The notes: a model not told the origin generated them from the sequence alone. DNA of 64,000 bases from Aquipuribacter hungaricus (GCF_042663885.1 NZ_JBHSXV010000001.1); one strand, 5' to 3'. Positions 52,888 to 61,271 are shown, counted from the first letter of the stretch. Numbers and translations: made by a program.

Positions 52888-53361
52888 GTGATCAAGTCCA
52901 TCCTCGCCCGAGCCGCCACGAGCCTCGGCCTCGTCCTCGCCACCGCCGCCCTGGTCGCCAGCCCCGCCCAGGCCGCGACCCAGTACAACGACGCCAAGTT
53001 CGTGGTCGCGCCGACCGTCTACCAGACGAACTTCTACTACAGCAGCCCCTCGGTGGCCTCCACCGTCACGCCCACCGGCACGATCAACCAGGTCGGGTAC
53101 GCCTACTCCTTCAACAGCAGCATCCCCACCGGCACCACCATGCAGGTCGAGATCTGCAACGAGCCCAGCACCGGGGTCGCCCGGATCTGCACAGCCGTCA
53201 CCGGTAACGGCGCGGGCGGCTGGACGTCCGCCTTCAACGGGCTGAGCAGCACGACGAAGTTCTACTACCGCTTCTACCTGTCGAGCCCGACCACGAAGGC
53301 CATCAACCCGCCTGTCTACGGCGCGAACAACCGCATCACCATCGGCTTCATCCAGCCCTGA
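52888..53361 (+). CDS. Secreted passenger protein of the IS21 element
   Basis: A 157-residue exported protein: signal peptide SILARAATSLGLVLATAALV ending SPAQA-ATQY, then a small Tyr/Ser/Thr-rich beta-like domain with two cysteines (EICNEPSTGVARIC, likely a disulfide). No family recognised. GTG start with AGGGAG upstream. Lies between istB and the right end of the element, so it travels with it. Confidence 0.75.
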   Translation: MIKSILARAATSLGLVLATAALVASPAQAATQYNDAKFVVAPTVYQTNFYYSSPSVASTVTPTGTINQVGYAYSFNSSIPTGTTMQVEICNEPSTGVARICTAVTGNGAGGWTSAFNGLSSTTKFYYRFYLSSPTTKAINPPVYGANNRITIGFIQP

Positions 53362-53363
53362 CT

Positions 53364-53380
53364 CCTGCCGATACGGCAGG
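53364..53380 (+). terminator. Hairpin between passenger genes
   Basis: CCTGCCG-ATA-CGGCAGG, a perfect seven-base stem two bases after the first passenger stop and 20 bases before the second gene's start. It may attenuate transcription or protect the upstream message. Confidence 0.5.
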
Positions 53381-53400
53381 CGATCGAAAGGAGCAAAACG

Positions 53401-53835
53401 ATGCAGATCAGCAGCGCCACGCCGCCGTCCTACATCAACCGGGCAGGCAGCACCGCCGCCGCCCCCTCAGCCAGGGCCACCCCCTCGGGACCGACACACA
53501 CCGAGGCCCTCGTTGGATCACTGACCGCGTCCGACCGCAGCTTCCTGCTCAACGCCTTCGGGATGACCGTGACAGCCCAGGGCGACACGATGACCTTCCA
53601 TGAGACGGCAGGTCTCAGCGGCGAGGACGGTAAGGCTGCGTCCCAGCTGGCCTCCCAACTCATGGCCGACCGGCAGCGAGGGGCGATCGAGGGCGACGTC
53701 ACCCCGGACTACTTCCACGCCCTTCTCATCCGCGCGGGTGACGACAGTGGGCAGGCGTTCCAAGACATGATCAGCAAGGCCCTGGACTACCTCACCAAGG
53801 GCAGCGCCGTGACCCGAGTCGACGCCCGGGCCTGA
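53401..53835 (+). CDS. Second passenger protein of the IS21 element
   Basis: A 144-residue, probably cytosolic protein, no family recognised. A Ser/Ala/Pro-rich N-terminus is followed by a helical domain (ALVGSLTASDRSFLLNAFGM, AASQLASQLMADRQRGAIEGD, FQDMISKALDYL). Good ribosome site AAGGAG seven bases from the ATG. It follows the secreted gene by 39 bases; the pair probably forms one unit carried inside the element. Confidence 0.7.
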   Translation: MQISSATPPSYINRAGSTAAAPSARATPSGPTHTEALVGSLTASDRSFLLNAFGMTVTAQGDTMTFHETAGLSGEDGKAASQLASQLMADRQRGAIEGDVTPDYFHALLIRAGDDSGQAFQDMISKALDYLTKGSAVTRVDARA

Positions 53836-53844
53836 TCTGAACCA

Positions 53845-53881
53845 GTGAGCCCGACCTCCGCCGCCGGGGGTCGGGGCTCAC
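53845..53881 (+). terminator. Terminator after the passenger genes
   Basis: GTGAGCCCGACC-N12-GGTCGGGGCTCAC, a 12-base stem with one bulge, ten bases after the stop. Confidence 0.65.
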
Positions 53882-53973
53882 TGCTATCGACGCTCGTCGC
53901 CAGAGCGCAACTGCTACTAACCGGCCGCCAGGGAGCCACGGACCCAGTCTCCTTCGGTGGGGCCACTTCGAGG

Positions 53974-53989
53974 CGCCACCCTGGGGCCA
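53974..53989 (-). repeat. IS21 right terminal inverted repeat
   Basis: Exact 16-base inverted complement of the left end; followed inward by another GGCCCCACC on the minus strand. Confidence 0.8.
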
Positions 53990-54114
53990 GTTCGGGTTGA
54001 CACACCCAGGCCTTCGGCGAGCAGCGCATCGACGTCAGCACTCAACGGGGCCGGGAGTAGGAGCGACACCTGCGGCGTCGTGGGACGTCGGAGTCCGAAC
54101 GGCAGCCAGCGCAT
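53990..54114 (-). pseudogene. 5' part of host gene split by the IS21 element
   Basis: From ATG 54114 the frame reads RWLPFGLRRPTTPQVSLLLP, SADVDALLAEGLGVSTR and enters the element end. Joined to the part at 49735-50080 the frame is continuous (125 + 346 = 471 bases, 156 codons plus stop), which supports insertion into a formerly intact gene of unknown function. Confidence 0.55.
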
Positions 54115-54292
54115 CGGGAGAGGCTAGCCCGCACCGTGTTCGTGATCTTCGCTCGAGGATCGCAAGTCGGGTCTGGTACCGGCTGTGATGCCGCTGACCA
54201 TCGGCACGGCGCTGGACCGCTGGACTCGTGTGCGACCAGTAGGTGGCCCCTGGGCCGGAGTGATCGCGTGATGACGCGGACCACGGCGGATC

Positions 54293-55630
54293 TCAGACCA
54301 GGCCGAGTGCGAGAACGGCGTCGGCGACCCGCCGGAAGCCTGCGATGTTGGCGCCCAGGACGTAGTCCCCGGGGCCGTCGTGTTCGTCCGCCGTGCTGGC
54401 GCACCGGTCGTGGATACCGGCCATGATCTCGGTCAGGCGTTCCTCGGTGCCCTCGAAGGTCCAGGAGTCGCGTGACGCGTTCTGCTGCATCTCCAGGGCC
54501 GACGTGGCCACGCCACCGGCGTTGGCCGCTTTCCCGGGGGCGAACAGCACGCCACCCTCCTGCAGGAGCGAGACGCCGTCCGGCGTGGTCGGCATGTTGG
54601 CACCCTCGGCGACGGCGAGCACGCCGTGGCTCAGCAGAGCCTTGGCGTCTGCACCGTCGAGCTCGTTCTGGGTGGCGCAGGGCAGCGCGACCTCGACCGG
54701 CACGTCCCAGATGCGCCCGGCGGTCGCTAGGTGGGCGCCGGGGCGCTGGGCGACGTAGTCGGCCGCACGTCCGCGCTGCACCTCCTTCACCGCCTTGAGC
54801 AGTTCGAGGTCCACGCCGGCCTCGTCTACGACGTAGCCGGAGGAATCGGAGAACGCGACGACCCGGGCGCCGAGCTGTTGCGCCTTCTCGATCGCGTAGA
54901 TCGCGACGTTCCCGGCCCCGGAGACGGCGACGCGCAGCCCGTCGAAGGACCGTCCTCGGGTGCGGAGCATCTCCTGCGCGAAGAGCACCGTGCCGTAGCC
55001 GGTGGCCTCGGTGCGGACGAGCGATCCGCCCCAGCCGACACCCTTGCCGGTCAGGACGCCGGACTCGTAGCGGTTGGTGATGCGCTTGTACTGACCGAAC
55101 AGGTAGCCGATCTCGCGACCGCCGACACCGATGTCGCCGGCGGGCACGTCGGTGTGCTCGCCGAGGTGGCGGTAGAGCTCGGTCATGAACGACTGGCAGA
55201 AGCGCATGACCTCGCCGTCCGAGCGCCCGCGTGGGTCGAAGTCCGCGCCGCCCTTGCCCCCGCCGATCGGCATGCCGGTGAGGGCGTTCTTGAACACCTG
55301 CTCGAAGCCGAGGAACTTCACGATGCCGAGGTAGACGGATGGGTGGAAGCGCAGCCCACCCTTGTAGGGCCCGAGGGCCGAGTTGTACTCCACGCGGAAG
55401 CCGCGGTTGATCTGCACGCGTCCGGAGTCGTCGACCCACGGCACCCTGAAGATGATCTGCCGCTCGGGCTCGCAGATGCGCTCCAGGACGGCGGCGTCCC
55501 CGTACTGAGGGTTGCGGCGCAGCACCGGGGCGAGGCTGTCGAACACCTCTCGCACAGCCTGGTGGAACTCCGCCTCACCGGGGTTGCGACGCAGCACCTG
55601 CTCGAAGACGGGTTCCAAGGACGCGTCCAT
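54293..55630 (-). CDS. gdhA: NADP-type glutamate dehydrogenase, complete copy
   Basis: A 445-residue hexameric glutamate dehydrogenase. YKGGLRFHPS, catalytic Lys126 in GGGKGGADFDPRGRS, DIGVGGREIGYLFGQYK, the nucleotide-binding fold (LRVAVSGAGNVAIYAIEKA), and EGANMPTTPDG. ATG at 55630, the same start as in the partial copy at 1-467. The frame upstream is open but is not conserved. Supplies glutamate from ammonia, for instance that released by the urease in this window. Confidence 0.96.
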   Translation of the reverse strand: MDASLEPVFEQVLRRNPGEAEFHQAVREVFDSLAPVLRRNPQYGDAAVLERICEPERQIIFRVPWVDDSGRVQINRGFRVEYNSALGPYKGGLRFHPSVYLGIVKFLGFEQVFKNALTGMPIGGGKGGADFDPRGRSDGEVMRFCQSFMTELYRHLGEHTDVPAGDIGVGGREIGYLFGQYKRITNRYESGVLTGKGVGWGGSLVRTEATGYGTVLFAQEMLRTRGRSFDGLRVAVSGAGNVAIYAIEKAQQLGARVVAFSDSSGYVVDEAGVDLELLKAVKEVQRGRAADYVAQRPGAHLATAGRIWDVPVEVALPCATQNELDGADAKALLSHGVLAVAEGANMPTTPDGVSLLQEGGVLFAPGKAANAGGVATSALEMQQNASRDSWTFEGTEERLTEIMAGIHDRCASTADEHDGPGDYVLGANIAGFRRVADAVLALGLV

Positions 55631-56115
55631 GCGACTCTCCGTACGGTCCGGGCCTGACGCACGAGCAGGCAGGCAGCAGGTCGAATGGGCCGGGTGAGCC
55701 ACGACGGTCCCATGTCTCACGCACCGCGGCCCCGGCGTCCCGAAACGGGGGGCCCCGCCCGCGCGGTCGTAGGTCGCACCGGCCGGGCAAGGGCTCAGGC
55801 CTTCGGCGCTGTCACGTCGTCGAACTCGACGTCGTGGGCTCGCCCGTCGGTCTTGGCTCGCGTCCCTGCCGCCGAGCGGTGCTCGTAGAGGCGCCCTAGC
55901 ACGACCGCGACGTCGCTGATCGATCGACGCTGGTACCGCCACCAGTCGCTCTGCAGCTCACGGCGGTGCGCACCGCCCCGTAGCGGCCAGCAGGTCGGTG
56001 AGCGCAGTGCGGAACCCCCGTTCCCCGTGTGCGCCGAGTAGGCGCGGAAGGCAGGACCTGCCAGCGCAAGACCGCACTGTGGCTGAAGTCGGCCGTCTGC
56101 CTGACCCTGATATGC
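55164..56115. repeat. Long direct repeat, right copy
   Basis: Same sequence as 1-948 (see that entry) in direct orientation, about 55 kb away. The 623 bases between gdhA and the Rieske gene consist mostly of this repeat plus 140 bases without features. Confidence 0.9.
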
Positions 56116-56253
56116 GAGACGCTCAGTCCCGGTGAGCCATGGTGTAGCGGTCAGGTGTGCTGCGGTCGCGAGGACTGGGGCCGAGTGAAAGCCGTGTGAG
56201 GCGCGTAGGTCGGTCTCTGGATGGCCTTCCCCCGTGCACGGTTCCAGGCCTAG

Positions 56254-56628
56254 TCAGGACGGGGTGCCCGCAGCAGTCTCGATGTCTGTGGCTGGTGCGG
56301 GGAGGGCTACCTGAATCTCTCCGTCGGTGATGCGGACGGCGTACACCGGGACGGGCACGGTGGCGGGGGGGCCTGTGGGGACGCCGCTCGTGAGGTCGAA
56401 GCGGGAGCCGTGGAGCCAGCACTCGACGTAGCCGTCCTCGACGTCGCCTTCAGACAGTGCGACCTGGCCGTGGCTGCACTCGTCGAGGAGGGCATGCACC
56501 GCACCGGCGCTGCGGGCCAGGCAGACCGGAAGTCCTGCCAGGTCGACGCGCACCGCGCTGTCTGGCGTCAGCTCATCCAGGCGACCGGCAGTGACCCACA
56601 GCAGACCCGCCGCAGCCTGCTCAGCCAT
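56254..56628 (-). CDS. Rieske [2Fe-2S] ferredoxin-like protein
   Basis: A 124-residue small Rieske protein of the non-haem dioxygenase/nitrite reductase small-subunit type. Cluster ligands C-x-H in DECSHGQVALSEGDV and C-x2-H in VECWLHGSRFD. Its ATG (56628) overlaps the end of the SGNH gene by eight bases. Likely electron carrier, last in a five-gene operon headed by a hemerythrin. Confidence 0.9.
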   Translation of the reverse strand: MAEQAAAGLLWVTAGRLDELTPDSAVRVDLAGLPVCLARSAGAVHALLDECSHGQVALSEGDVEDGYVECWLHGSRFDLTSGVPTGPPATVPVPVYAVRITDGEIQVALPAPATDIETAAGTPS

Positions 56629-57364
56629 GGGCTGGCGCAGGTCCGAGACGCGTGGCGACGGGTGACTGGAGGATGCCGCTCCAGAACGCCTCGGCCCAGA
56701 CCCGATGGCCGCGGTCGTTGGGGTGGAAGAAGTCGGCCGCGAACTGGGTGGCCATCGCGGACCACCCCTCCCGGCGCAGGGCGTCGTGCAGGGGTACGAC
56801 GACAAGCCCGTGGCCTTCGGCAGAGCGGGTCAACAGGTCCGCGGCCCGCTCGGCGTCACGCTCCCAGTGCCCGTGCATCAGGTACGGGGCGTCAGCGACG
56901 ACGGTGCCCGGCGGCAGTGCGGCGGTGAGGGCAGACACCTGCCGCACGTATGCCGCCGGGTCGTAGGTGAGGAGGTCGTTGCCTCCGATGCCGACCGTGA
57001 CGAGGTCCGGCCGGAGGGCTGCCAGACGGGGCAGCTGGTCGCTCAGCACGTCGTCGATGCGCGCGCCGGAGCGGCTCAGGTTGACCACCTGGACCGCTGC
57101 GTGGGTCTGCTCCCGCATCTGCTGGGCCACCAGGCCGACGTAGCCGCGTTCCGGCCGGCTGGCCCCGACGCCTTGTGCGGTGGAGTCGCCGAGGGCGACG
57201 TACAGCAGCCCGCCGGGTTCACCCTGAGGGTTCGACCAGTACCGGCGGGCCCGGCCGACGCCGCGCTTGACCCTCAGCAGCTTCGCCGTCCAGAGAGTCA
57301 GTGCGGATGCGGCGAGCAAGCCCAGACCTCGCAGCGCGAGGGTTGCGGTCCGGTGACGCGTCAC
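56621..57364 (-). CDS. SGNH/GDSL hydrolase
   Basis: A 247-residue esterase-like enzyme with an N-terminal membrane anchor (LALRGLGLLAASALTLWTAKLL). Catalytic blocks: VALGDSTAQGVGA (Ser), GIGGNDLLTYD (Asn), and DFFHPNDRGHRVWA (Asp/His). GTG start overlaps the VIT1 stop (GTGA). Probably faces the cell exterior; substrate unknown. Confidence 0.9.
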   Translation of the reverse strand: MTRHRTATLALRGLGLLAASALTLWTAKLLRVKRGVGRARRYWSNPQGEPGGLLYVALGDSTAQGVGASRPERGYVGLVAQQMREQTHAAVQVVNLSRSGARIDDVLSDQLPRLAALRPDLVTVGIGGNDLLTYDPAAYVRQVSALTAALPPGTVVADAPYLMHGHWERDAERAADLLTRSAEGHGLVVVPLHDALRREGWSAMATQFAADFFHPNDRGHRVWAEAFWSGILQSPVATRLGPAPAHG

Positions 57365-58227
57365 AACGTCGTCCCCAGCAGACTGCCGATGAGGTAGGTG
57401 AACGCCATGCCGGCTCCTCCGCCCACGACTATGCGGATGACGGCGCGGGTGCGTCCCGCGCCGCCGATGGTCGCGCCGAGTGCTCCGGCCAGGGCCAGGG
57501 CGAGGAGCACGACCACGAAGGTGGCCCAGATGCGGATCGCCGGGGGCAACAGCAGGATCGAGGCGAGCGGGAGCAGCGCACCCAGCGAGAAGGACAGCGC
57601 CGAGGCCGCAGCGGCGTTCCAGGGGCTCACCAGGGCGTGGGGGTCGATACCCAGCTCAGCGTCGGCGTGGGCCGCGAACGCGTCGTTGGTGGTGAGCTCT
57701 CGGGCAGCTCGCCAGGCGGTGTCGGCCGACAGACCCTTGGCCTGGTAGATCTGGGCCAGCTCGCGGCACTCCGCCTGCGGGCTCGTCGCGATCGCACGCC
57801 GCTTCCGGTCCAGCAGGGACCGCTCGCTGTCGCGTGAGCTGCTCACCGACACGTACTCCCCGAGGGCCATCGACACCGCTCCCGCCACGAGGCCCGCGAC
57901 CCCGGCGGTCAGGAGCGGCCCGTTGGCGCTGGTCGCGCCGGCCACCCCGATGACGAGGCCGGCGGTGGAGACGATGCCGTCGTTGGCCCCGAGGACCCCG
58001 GCGCGCAACCAGTTCAGCCGTGCCGCGGTCCCCGCGCGGTCGTGCGGCTCACCAGCCAGGTCCTGGCGCGCGTCCGACACCCACCCAGGGCGGTCCAGGA
58101 CGGCGGCCCGGGCGGCGGCCTGCTGGGCGAGGGACTCAGGTGAGCACGCTGAGTCCTCACGCGTCCCACTGACTCTGGCTGACCGGGACGGCTCGGGCGG
58201 CTCAGGCGGTTTGCGCGTCCCTACCAC
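57361..58227 (-). CDS. VIT1/CCC1 family iron/manganese transporter
   Basis: A 288-residue protein with a 75-residue hydrophilic leader, then five helices. Signature LRAGVLGANDGIVSTAGLVIGVAGA and AGAVSMALGEYVSVSSSRDSE with the metal-binding cytosolic helices ECRELAQIYQAKG. VIT1 proteins export Fe(II)/Mn(II) from the cytoplasm. GTG two bases after the cupin stop. Its neighbours (hemerythrin, Rieske) also handle iron. Confidence 0.92.
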   Translation of the reverse strand: MVGTRKPPEPPEPSRSARVSGTREDSACSPESLAQQAAARAAVLDRPGWVSDARQDLAGEPHDRAGTAARLNWLRAGVLGANDGIVSTAGLVIGVAGATSANGPLLTAGVAGLVAGAVSMALGEYVSVSSSRDSERSLLDRKRRAIATSPQAECRELAQIYQAKGLSADTAWRAARELTTNDAFAAHADAELGIDPHALVSPWNAAAASALSFSLGALLPLASILLLPPAIRIWATFVVVLLALALAGALGATIGGAGRTRAVIRIVVGGGAGMAFTYLIGSLLGTTL

Positions 58228-58228
58228 C

Positions 58229-58561
58229 TCAGGCTGTCTTGGCGACGGTGAGGAGCACGGCAGAGTCCTCGAGCGCCTCGAGGCTGTGCCGGGCGTCGGG
58301 GACGACGAGGAGGTCGCCGGGGGAGCCCTCCCAGCTGTCGTCCCCGCAGCGGAGGCTCACCCGGCCGTGCAGCACGTGCAGGGTGGCCTCGCCGGGGTTC
58401 TCGTGGTCGTCCAGCTTCCGCCCGCCAGCGAGGGCTACGAGGGTCTGGCGGAGCACGTGCTCGTGGCCGCCGAAGACGGTGTGGGCGCTGCGCCCGCTGG
58501 AGGCGTCCACGGCCAGCTTGAGCTGCTGGCGGACGAGGGCGGTGAGGGACGACTTGTTCAT
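58229..58561 (-). CDS. Small cupin-domain protein, copy B
   Basis: A 110-residue cupin, paralogue of 13238-13570, with normal ATG. GGHEHVLRQTLVALAGG, LDDHENPGEATLHVLHGRVSL and DLLVVPDARHSLEA carry the probable metal/ligand site. Its ATG overlaps the hemerythrin stop (ATGA), in contrast to copy A, which stands alone. Confidence 0.88.
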   Translation of the reverse strand: MNKSSLTALVRQQLKLAVDASSGRSAHTVFGGHEHVLRQTLVALAGGRKLDDHENPGEATLHVLHGRVSLRCGDDSWEGSPGDLLVVPDARHSLEALEDSAVLLTVAKTA

Positions 58562-59043
58562 GGTGCACCTCTCGGTTCGGTGACTCGGTCAGGGTGGTGC
58601 TGGACGGCGGCCGGCTCGTTGAGCCGGTCGGTGATGCGGTCCCACGAGGGGCCGTCCAGTGCGGTCGCGGCGGCGGGGAACACCCCGTTGTCCTCGCGCT
58701 CGATATGGGCGTCCAGCAGGCGCAGGAGCGCGTCGAGGCCGGTGAGGTCACCACCGCGGACCGCGTCGAGGGCGGCCTCGAGGGTGACGTGCTCGCCGCA
58801 GAGCCGGTCGATGTGCGGGGCGAACTCGGGGTCGTCCCTCAGCCCACCGAAGAGTCCGCGCTCCTCGACCTCGACGTGCGGGTCGAGCAGACCGGCCAGG
58901 GCGGCGACGCCGGCGGCGACATCCTCGGGCCCGCCGGTGACGACCGTCCGACGAAGCTCACCGGCCGCGTTCTGGATCGCCTCGTGCTCGTCCATCAGCC
59001 GGCCGATGACGGTGATGTCATGGCAGCCACAGTAGCTGCACAC
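58558..59043 (-). CDS. Hemerythrin-domain protein
   Basis: A 161-residue di-iron four-helix protein. N-terminal CSYCGCHD motif typical of a hemerythrin subfamily, then ligands in DEHEAIQ, HVEVEERGLF, CGEHVTLEAAL and HIEREDNGVFPAA. Senses or stores O2/NO or repairs Fe centres. It starts with GTG at 59043, with no ribosome site of its own beyond the end of a preceding ten-codon ORF. First gene of the operon. Confidence 0.92.
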   Translation of the reverse strand: MCSYCGCHDITVIGRLMDEHEAIQNAAGELRRTVVTGGPEDVAAGVAALAGLLDPHVEVEERGLFGGLRDDPEFAPHIDRLCGEHVTLEAALDAVRGGDLTGLDALLRLLDAHIEREDNGVFPAAATALDGPSWDRITDRLNEPAAVQHHPDRVTEPRGAP

Positions 59044-59044
59044 C

Positions 59045-59077
59045 TCAACGGCGCCGGACGGTCGGTGGTGCGTGCAT
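59045..59077 (-). CDS. Ten-residue leader ORF before hemerythrin
   Basis: ATG at 59077 behind a strong AGGAGGA site, encoding MHAPPTVRRR, stop at 59045-59047. The hemerythrin GTG begins one base later, so its translation probably depends on re-initiation after the leader. Basic tail; may be regulatory. Confidence 0.5.
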   Translation of the reverse strand: MHAPPTVRRR

Positions 59078-59280
59078 AGGTCCTCCTGCTGTCGCGGCCT
59101 GGCCGGTGGCGACTCGATCCTCCACCCGCGGGCGTCCCGGCGTCCGGGCCATAGGTCCCGTCAGCGTCGGGAGCCGACCTGCTCCCACCCGGGCGGCGTG
59201 GCGCGGGAGCCCTGCCGGGCACCCCGCTTGAGGCTCGTCGGTGGCGGGCGGGGCGGGGCGGGGCGGTCCTGCAGCCGGGG

Positions 59281-59502
59281 TTGCAGGAGATGTGCGCGGC
59301 GCAGCGGCGGGCGCTGCGAGAACAGGTCCGTGCCCTGCTCGCCTCCCACGTCGACGGCCGCCCGGCCCCGACCTCGGCGCTGCAGGCCGTCAACGATGCC
59401 ATGACCCGGGTCCCGACCATCCCCCTGCTCCGCTGGGACCAGGCACACGGCCTGCACCGCGGTGACCTCTGGCCCTCGCCGGGCCGTCACCACCGTGTGT
59501 AA
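59281..59502 (+). pseudogene. Fragment of a CGNR zinc-finger (ABATE-domain) regulator
   Basis: The frame (ALREQVRALLASHVDGRPAP, SALQAVNDAMTRVP, LLRWDQAHGLHRGDLWP) resembles the middle of actinobacterial ABATE-domain stress regulators. The N-terminal start and the C-terminal CGNR zinc finger are absent. It lies in the 470-base gap before the hemerythrin leader; the rest of that gap shows nothing else. Confidence 0.4.
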
Positions 59503-59548
59503 ACCCCTTGGGGCACCGCTCTTGGGCGGCATGGGGGACATCTGCTGG

Positions 59549-60799
59549 TCATCTGAGGGGGTCGAACGGCGTCAGGGCCGTCGGGGTGACGCCGGTGACG
59601 ATGCGTTCGGCCAGCAGCTTCCCGGTGACGGGGCCGAGGGCGACCCCCCACATGCCGTGCCCGCCGGCGGTGAAGACCTTGGGGGACCGGGTCGCGCCTA
59701 TCAGCGGCAGGCCGTCGGGTGTGCACGGTCGGGAGCCCACCCACTCTTCGTGGCGGTCGTCGAGATCCACGCCCTGGAGCACCGGACGGGCAGCGGCGGC
59801 GATCGCCTCGATGCGGCGACGGTCCAGGGCGGCGTCGGGCGGGCGGAGCTCCATCATCCCGGCGACCCTCAGCCGCGGCCCTCCGGGTGCCGCCACCGGG
59901 GTGCACGCCACCCGCTGGCCGGGGAAGTACAGCGGGCCGCGGGGCAGGTGCTCGCAGGGGACGCTGAAGCTGTACCCGCGCCCGGCCTGCACGGGCTGAC
60001 GGACCCCGAACGGTCTGGCGAGGTCGCCCAGCCACGCACCGTTCGCGAGCACGACGGCGTCGAAGCGTCGCTCCTGGCCCTCGCCGTCGTGGACGACGAC
60101 ACCGTCGGACGTCTCCGTGACCCGGGTGACCGACACGCCCTCGATGACGTCCCCGTCGCGGTCGTGGACCGCGTCGGCCAGGGACCGCAGGTAGGCCGGC
60201 GGGTCGATGAACCGTTGTCCGTGCAGCCGGACGGCCGTGGTGGTGGCCGGGGACAGGGACGGTTCCAGGCTGCGGGCCTCCTCGCCGGACAGGACGTCGA
60301 ACTTGACGTCCTGCCCGGCTGTCTCGATGTCCCTCAGCGTCCGGACCAGGGCGTCTCTCTCCTGGGGTGTCCGGTAGCACGCCAGAAACGGCTCGGCGGG
60401 ACGGGTGCCCGCCTGGACCCCTCCCGCGGTCAGCTCGTCGAACGCGTCCAGGGCGATGCGGTTCACAGGGGCGTAGGCGCGCATCCCCACGCCCCAGCGG
60501 CGGGCCGTGCTGTGCCGGGTGAAGCCCAGCAGGAAGCGGAGCAGCCGGGCGTCGGCGCGCAGCGGAACGTAGACCGGTGAGGACGGGCTGAGCAGCGCCC
60601 TCACCCCGTAGGACAGGACCGCAGGGTCGGGCAGCGGTGCCGTCAGCGCCGGCGTCAGCCAGCCTGCGTTGCCCCATGACGAGCCTGCTGCGACGTGGCG
60701 GCGCTCGATGACGGTGACGTGCACGCCGTGCGCCTGGAGGAACCAGGCGGTGGACAACCCGACGATGCCCGCCCCGACCACGGCGACCCGCCTAGGCAC
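59549..60799 (-). CDS. dadA: FAD-dependent D-amino-acid dehydrogenase
   Basis: A 416-residue DadA-type flavoenzyme oxidising D-amino acids to 2-oxo acids and ammonia. FAD fold RRVAVVGAGIVGLSTAWFL with GxGxxG; SSWGNAGWLTPAL, VVLANGAWLGDLARPFGV, and the C-terminal GLPLIGATRSPKVFTAGGHGMWG. GTG start at 60799 after GAGGGGG. It separates the second DksA-like gene from the homologous block at 59459-59530, so it seems to have been inserted there. Confidence 0.9.
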   Translation of the reverse strand: MPRRVAVVGAGIVGLSTAWFLQAHGVHVTVIERRHVAAGSSWGNAGWLTPALTAPLPDPAVLSYGVRALLSPSSPVYVPLRADARLLRFLLGFTRHSTARRWGVGMRAYAPVNRIALDAFDELTAGGVQAGTRPAEPFLACYRTPQERDALVRTLRDIETAGQDVKFDVLSGEEARSLEPSLSPATTTAVRLHGQRFIDPPAYLRSLADAVHDRDGDVIEGVSVTRVTETSDGVVVHDGEGQERRFDAVVLANGAWLGDLARPFGVRQPVQAGRGYSFSVPCEHLPRGPLYFPGQRVACTPVAAPGGPRLRVAGMMELRPPDAALDRRRIEAIAAAARPVLQGVDLDDRHEEWVGSRPCTPDGLPLIGATRSPKVFTAGGHGMWGVALGPVTGKLLAERIVTGVTPTALTPFDPLR

Positions 60800-60840
60800 G
60801 GTGGACCGCCCCCTCGGCAGGCGTCCGGCACGCCGGCCGG

Positions 60841-61182
60841 TCAGCGCGCGGCACGGCCGGCGCAGTCGACGCAGGTGGTGGTCCAGCAGCGCGCCTCGAG
60901 CCGTTCCGCCGAGATGGGCTGGTCGCACCCGGTGCAGATGCCGTAGCGGCCTTCGGCCAGGCGCACGAGCGCGGTCCGCACGTCCCGCAGGTCGCGCTGG
61001 GCTCGGGCGCGGCGTGCGGACCGGACCGCGTCGAGGTCGGCCTCAGGAAAGGCCTGCAGCTGCCGGCTGCGCGTCTCCTCCAGGTCGGTGAGCTGCCGGA
61101 GCAGGTCGGCGTCCGGAGCCGTGGGCGGGGTCGGGGTCGGACGGGAGAGCGGGGTCGGGTGGGTGAGCGGGGTCGTGGTCAT
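60841..61182 (-). CDS. DksA/TraR family zinc-finger protein, copy B
   Basis: A 113-residue paralogue of 16344-16685 with the same coiled coil (DLEETRSRQLQAF, ADLDAVRSARRARAQRDL) and zinc finger (ICTGCDQPI, TTCVDCAGR). Roughly 80 percent identical. Same companion ORF upstream. Confidence 0.85.
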   Translation of the reverse strand: MTTTPLTHPTPLSRPTPTPPTAPDADLLRQLTDLEETRSRQLQAFPEADLDAVRSARRARAQRDLRDVRTALVRLAEGRYGICTGCDQPISAERLEARCWTTTCVDCAGRAAR

Positions 61183-61271
61183 GGTCGGTCCTTCGGTGAC
61201 GGCCCGCCCCGGGCTACCGGGGGAGCAGGAATCGCCAGCAGCCCGAGGGGCTGCTGGTCGTGGTCGTCAGA

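Larger units (their letters stand above)
50085..53989 (+). mobile_element. IS21-family element with two passenger genes
   Basis: Bounded by inverted repeats beginning TGGCCCCAGGGTGGCG at both ends. It holds istA and istB followed by 1.25 kb with two unrelated genes before the right end; ordinary IS21 elements end within about 200 bases of istB. Further GGCCCCAC motifs repeat inside both ends (50110, 50153; 53955-53964), as expected of the multiple transposase sites of IS21. Flanks GACC (right-to-left reading, left side) and GAAC (right side) look like a nearly identical four-base target duplication. Both ist genes contain single-base frameshifts, so it is probably no longer autonomous. Confidence 0.75.

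Noticed and set aside
54115..54292. Minus-strand frame with LRPRGHLLVAHES, methyltransferase-like
   Set aside because: Only a dozen residues look familiar, and no other family motif is present.
1..56115. Idea that the two gdhA copies are one gene at the overlapping ends of a 55 kb circle
   Set aside because: The copies differ at many positions and are followed by different DNA, so they are distinct loci.
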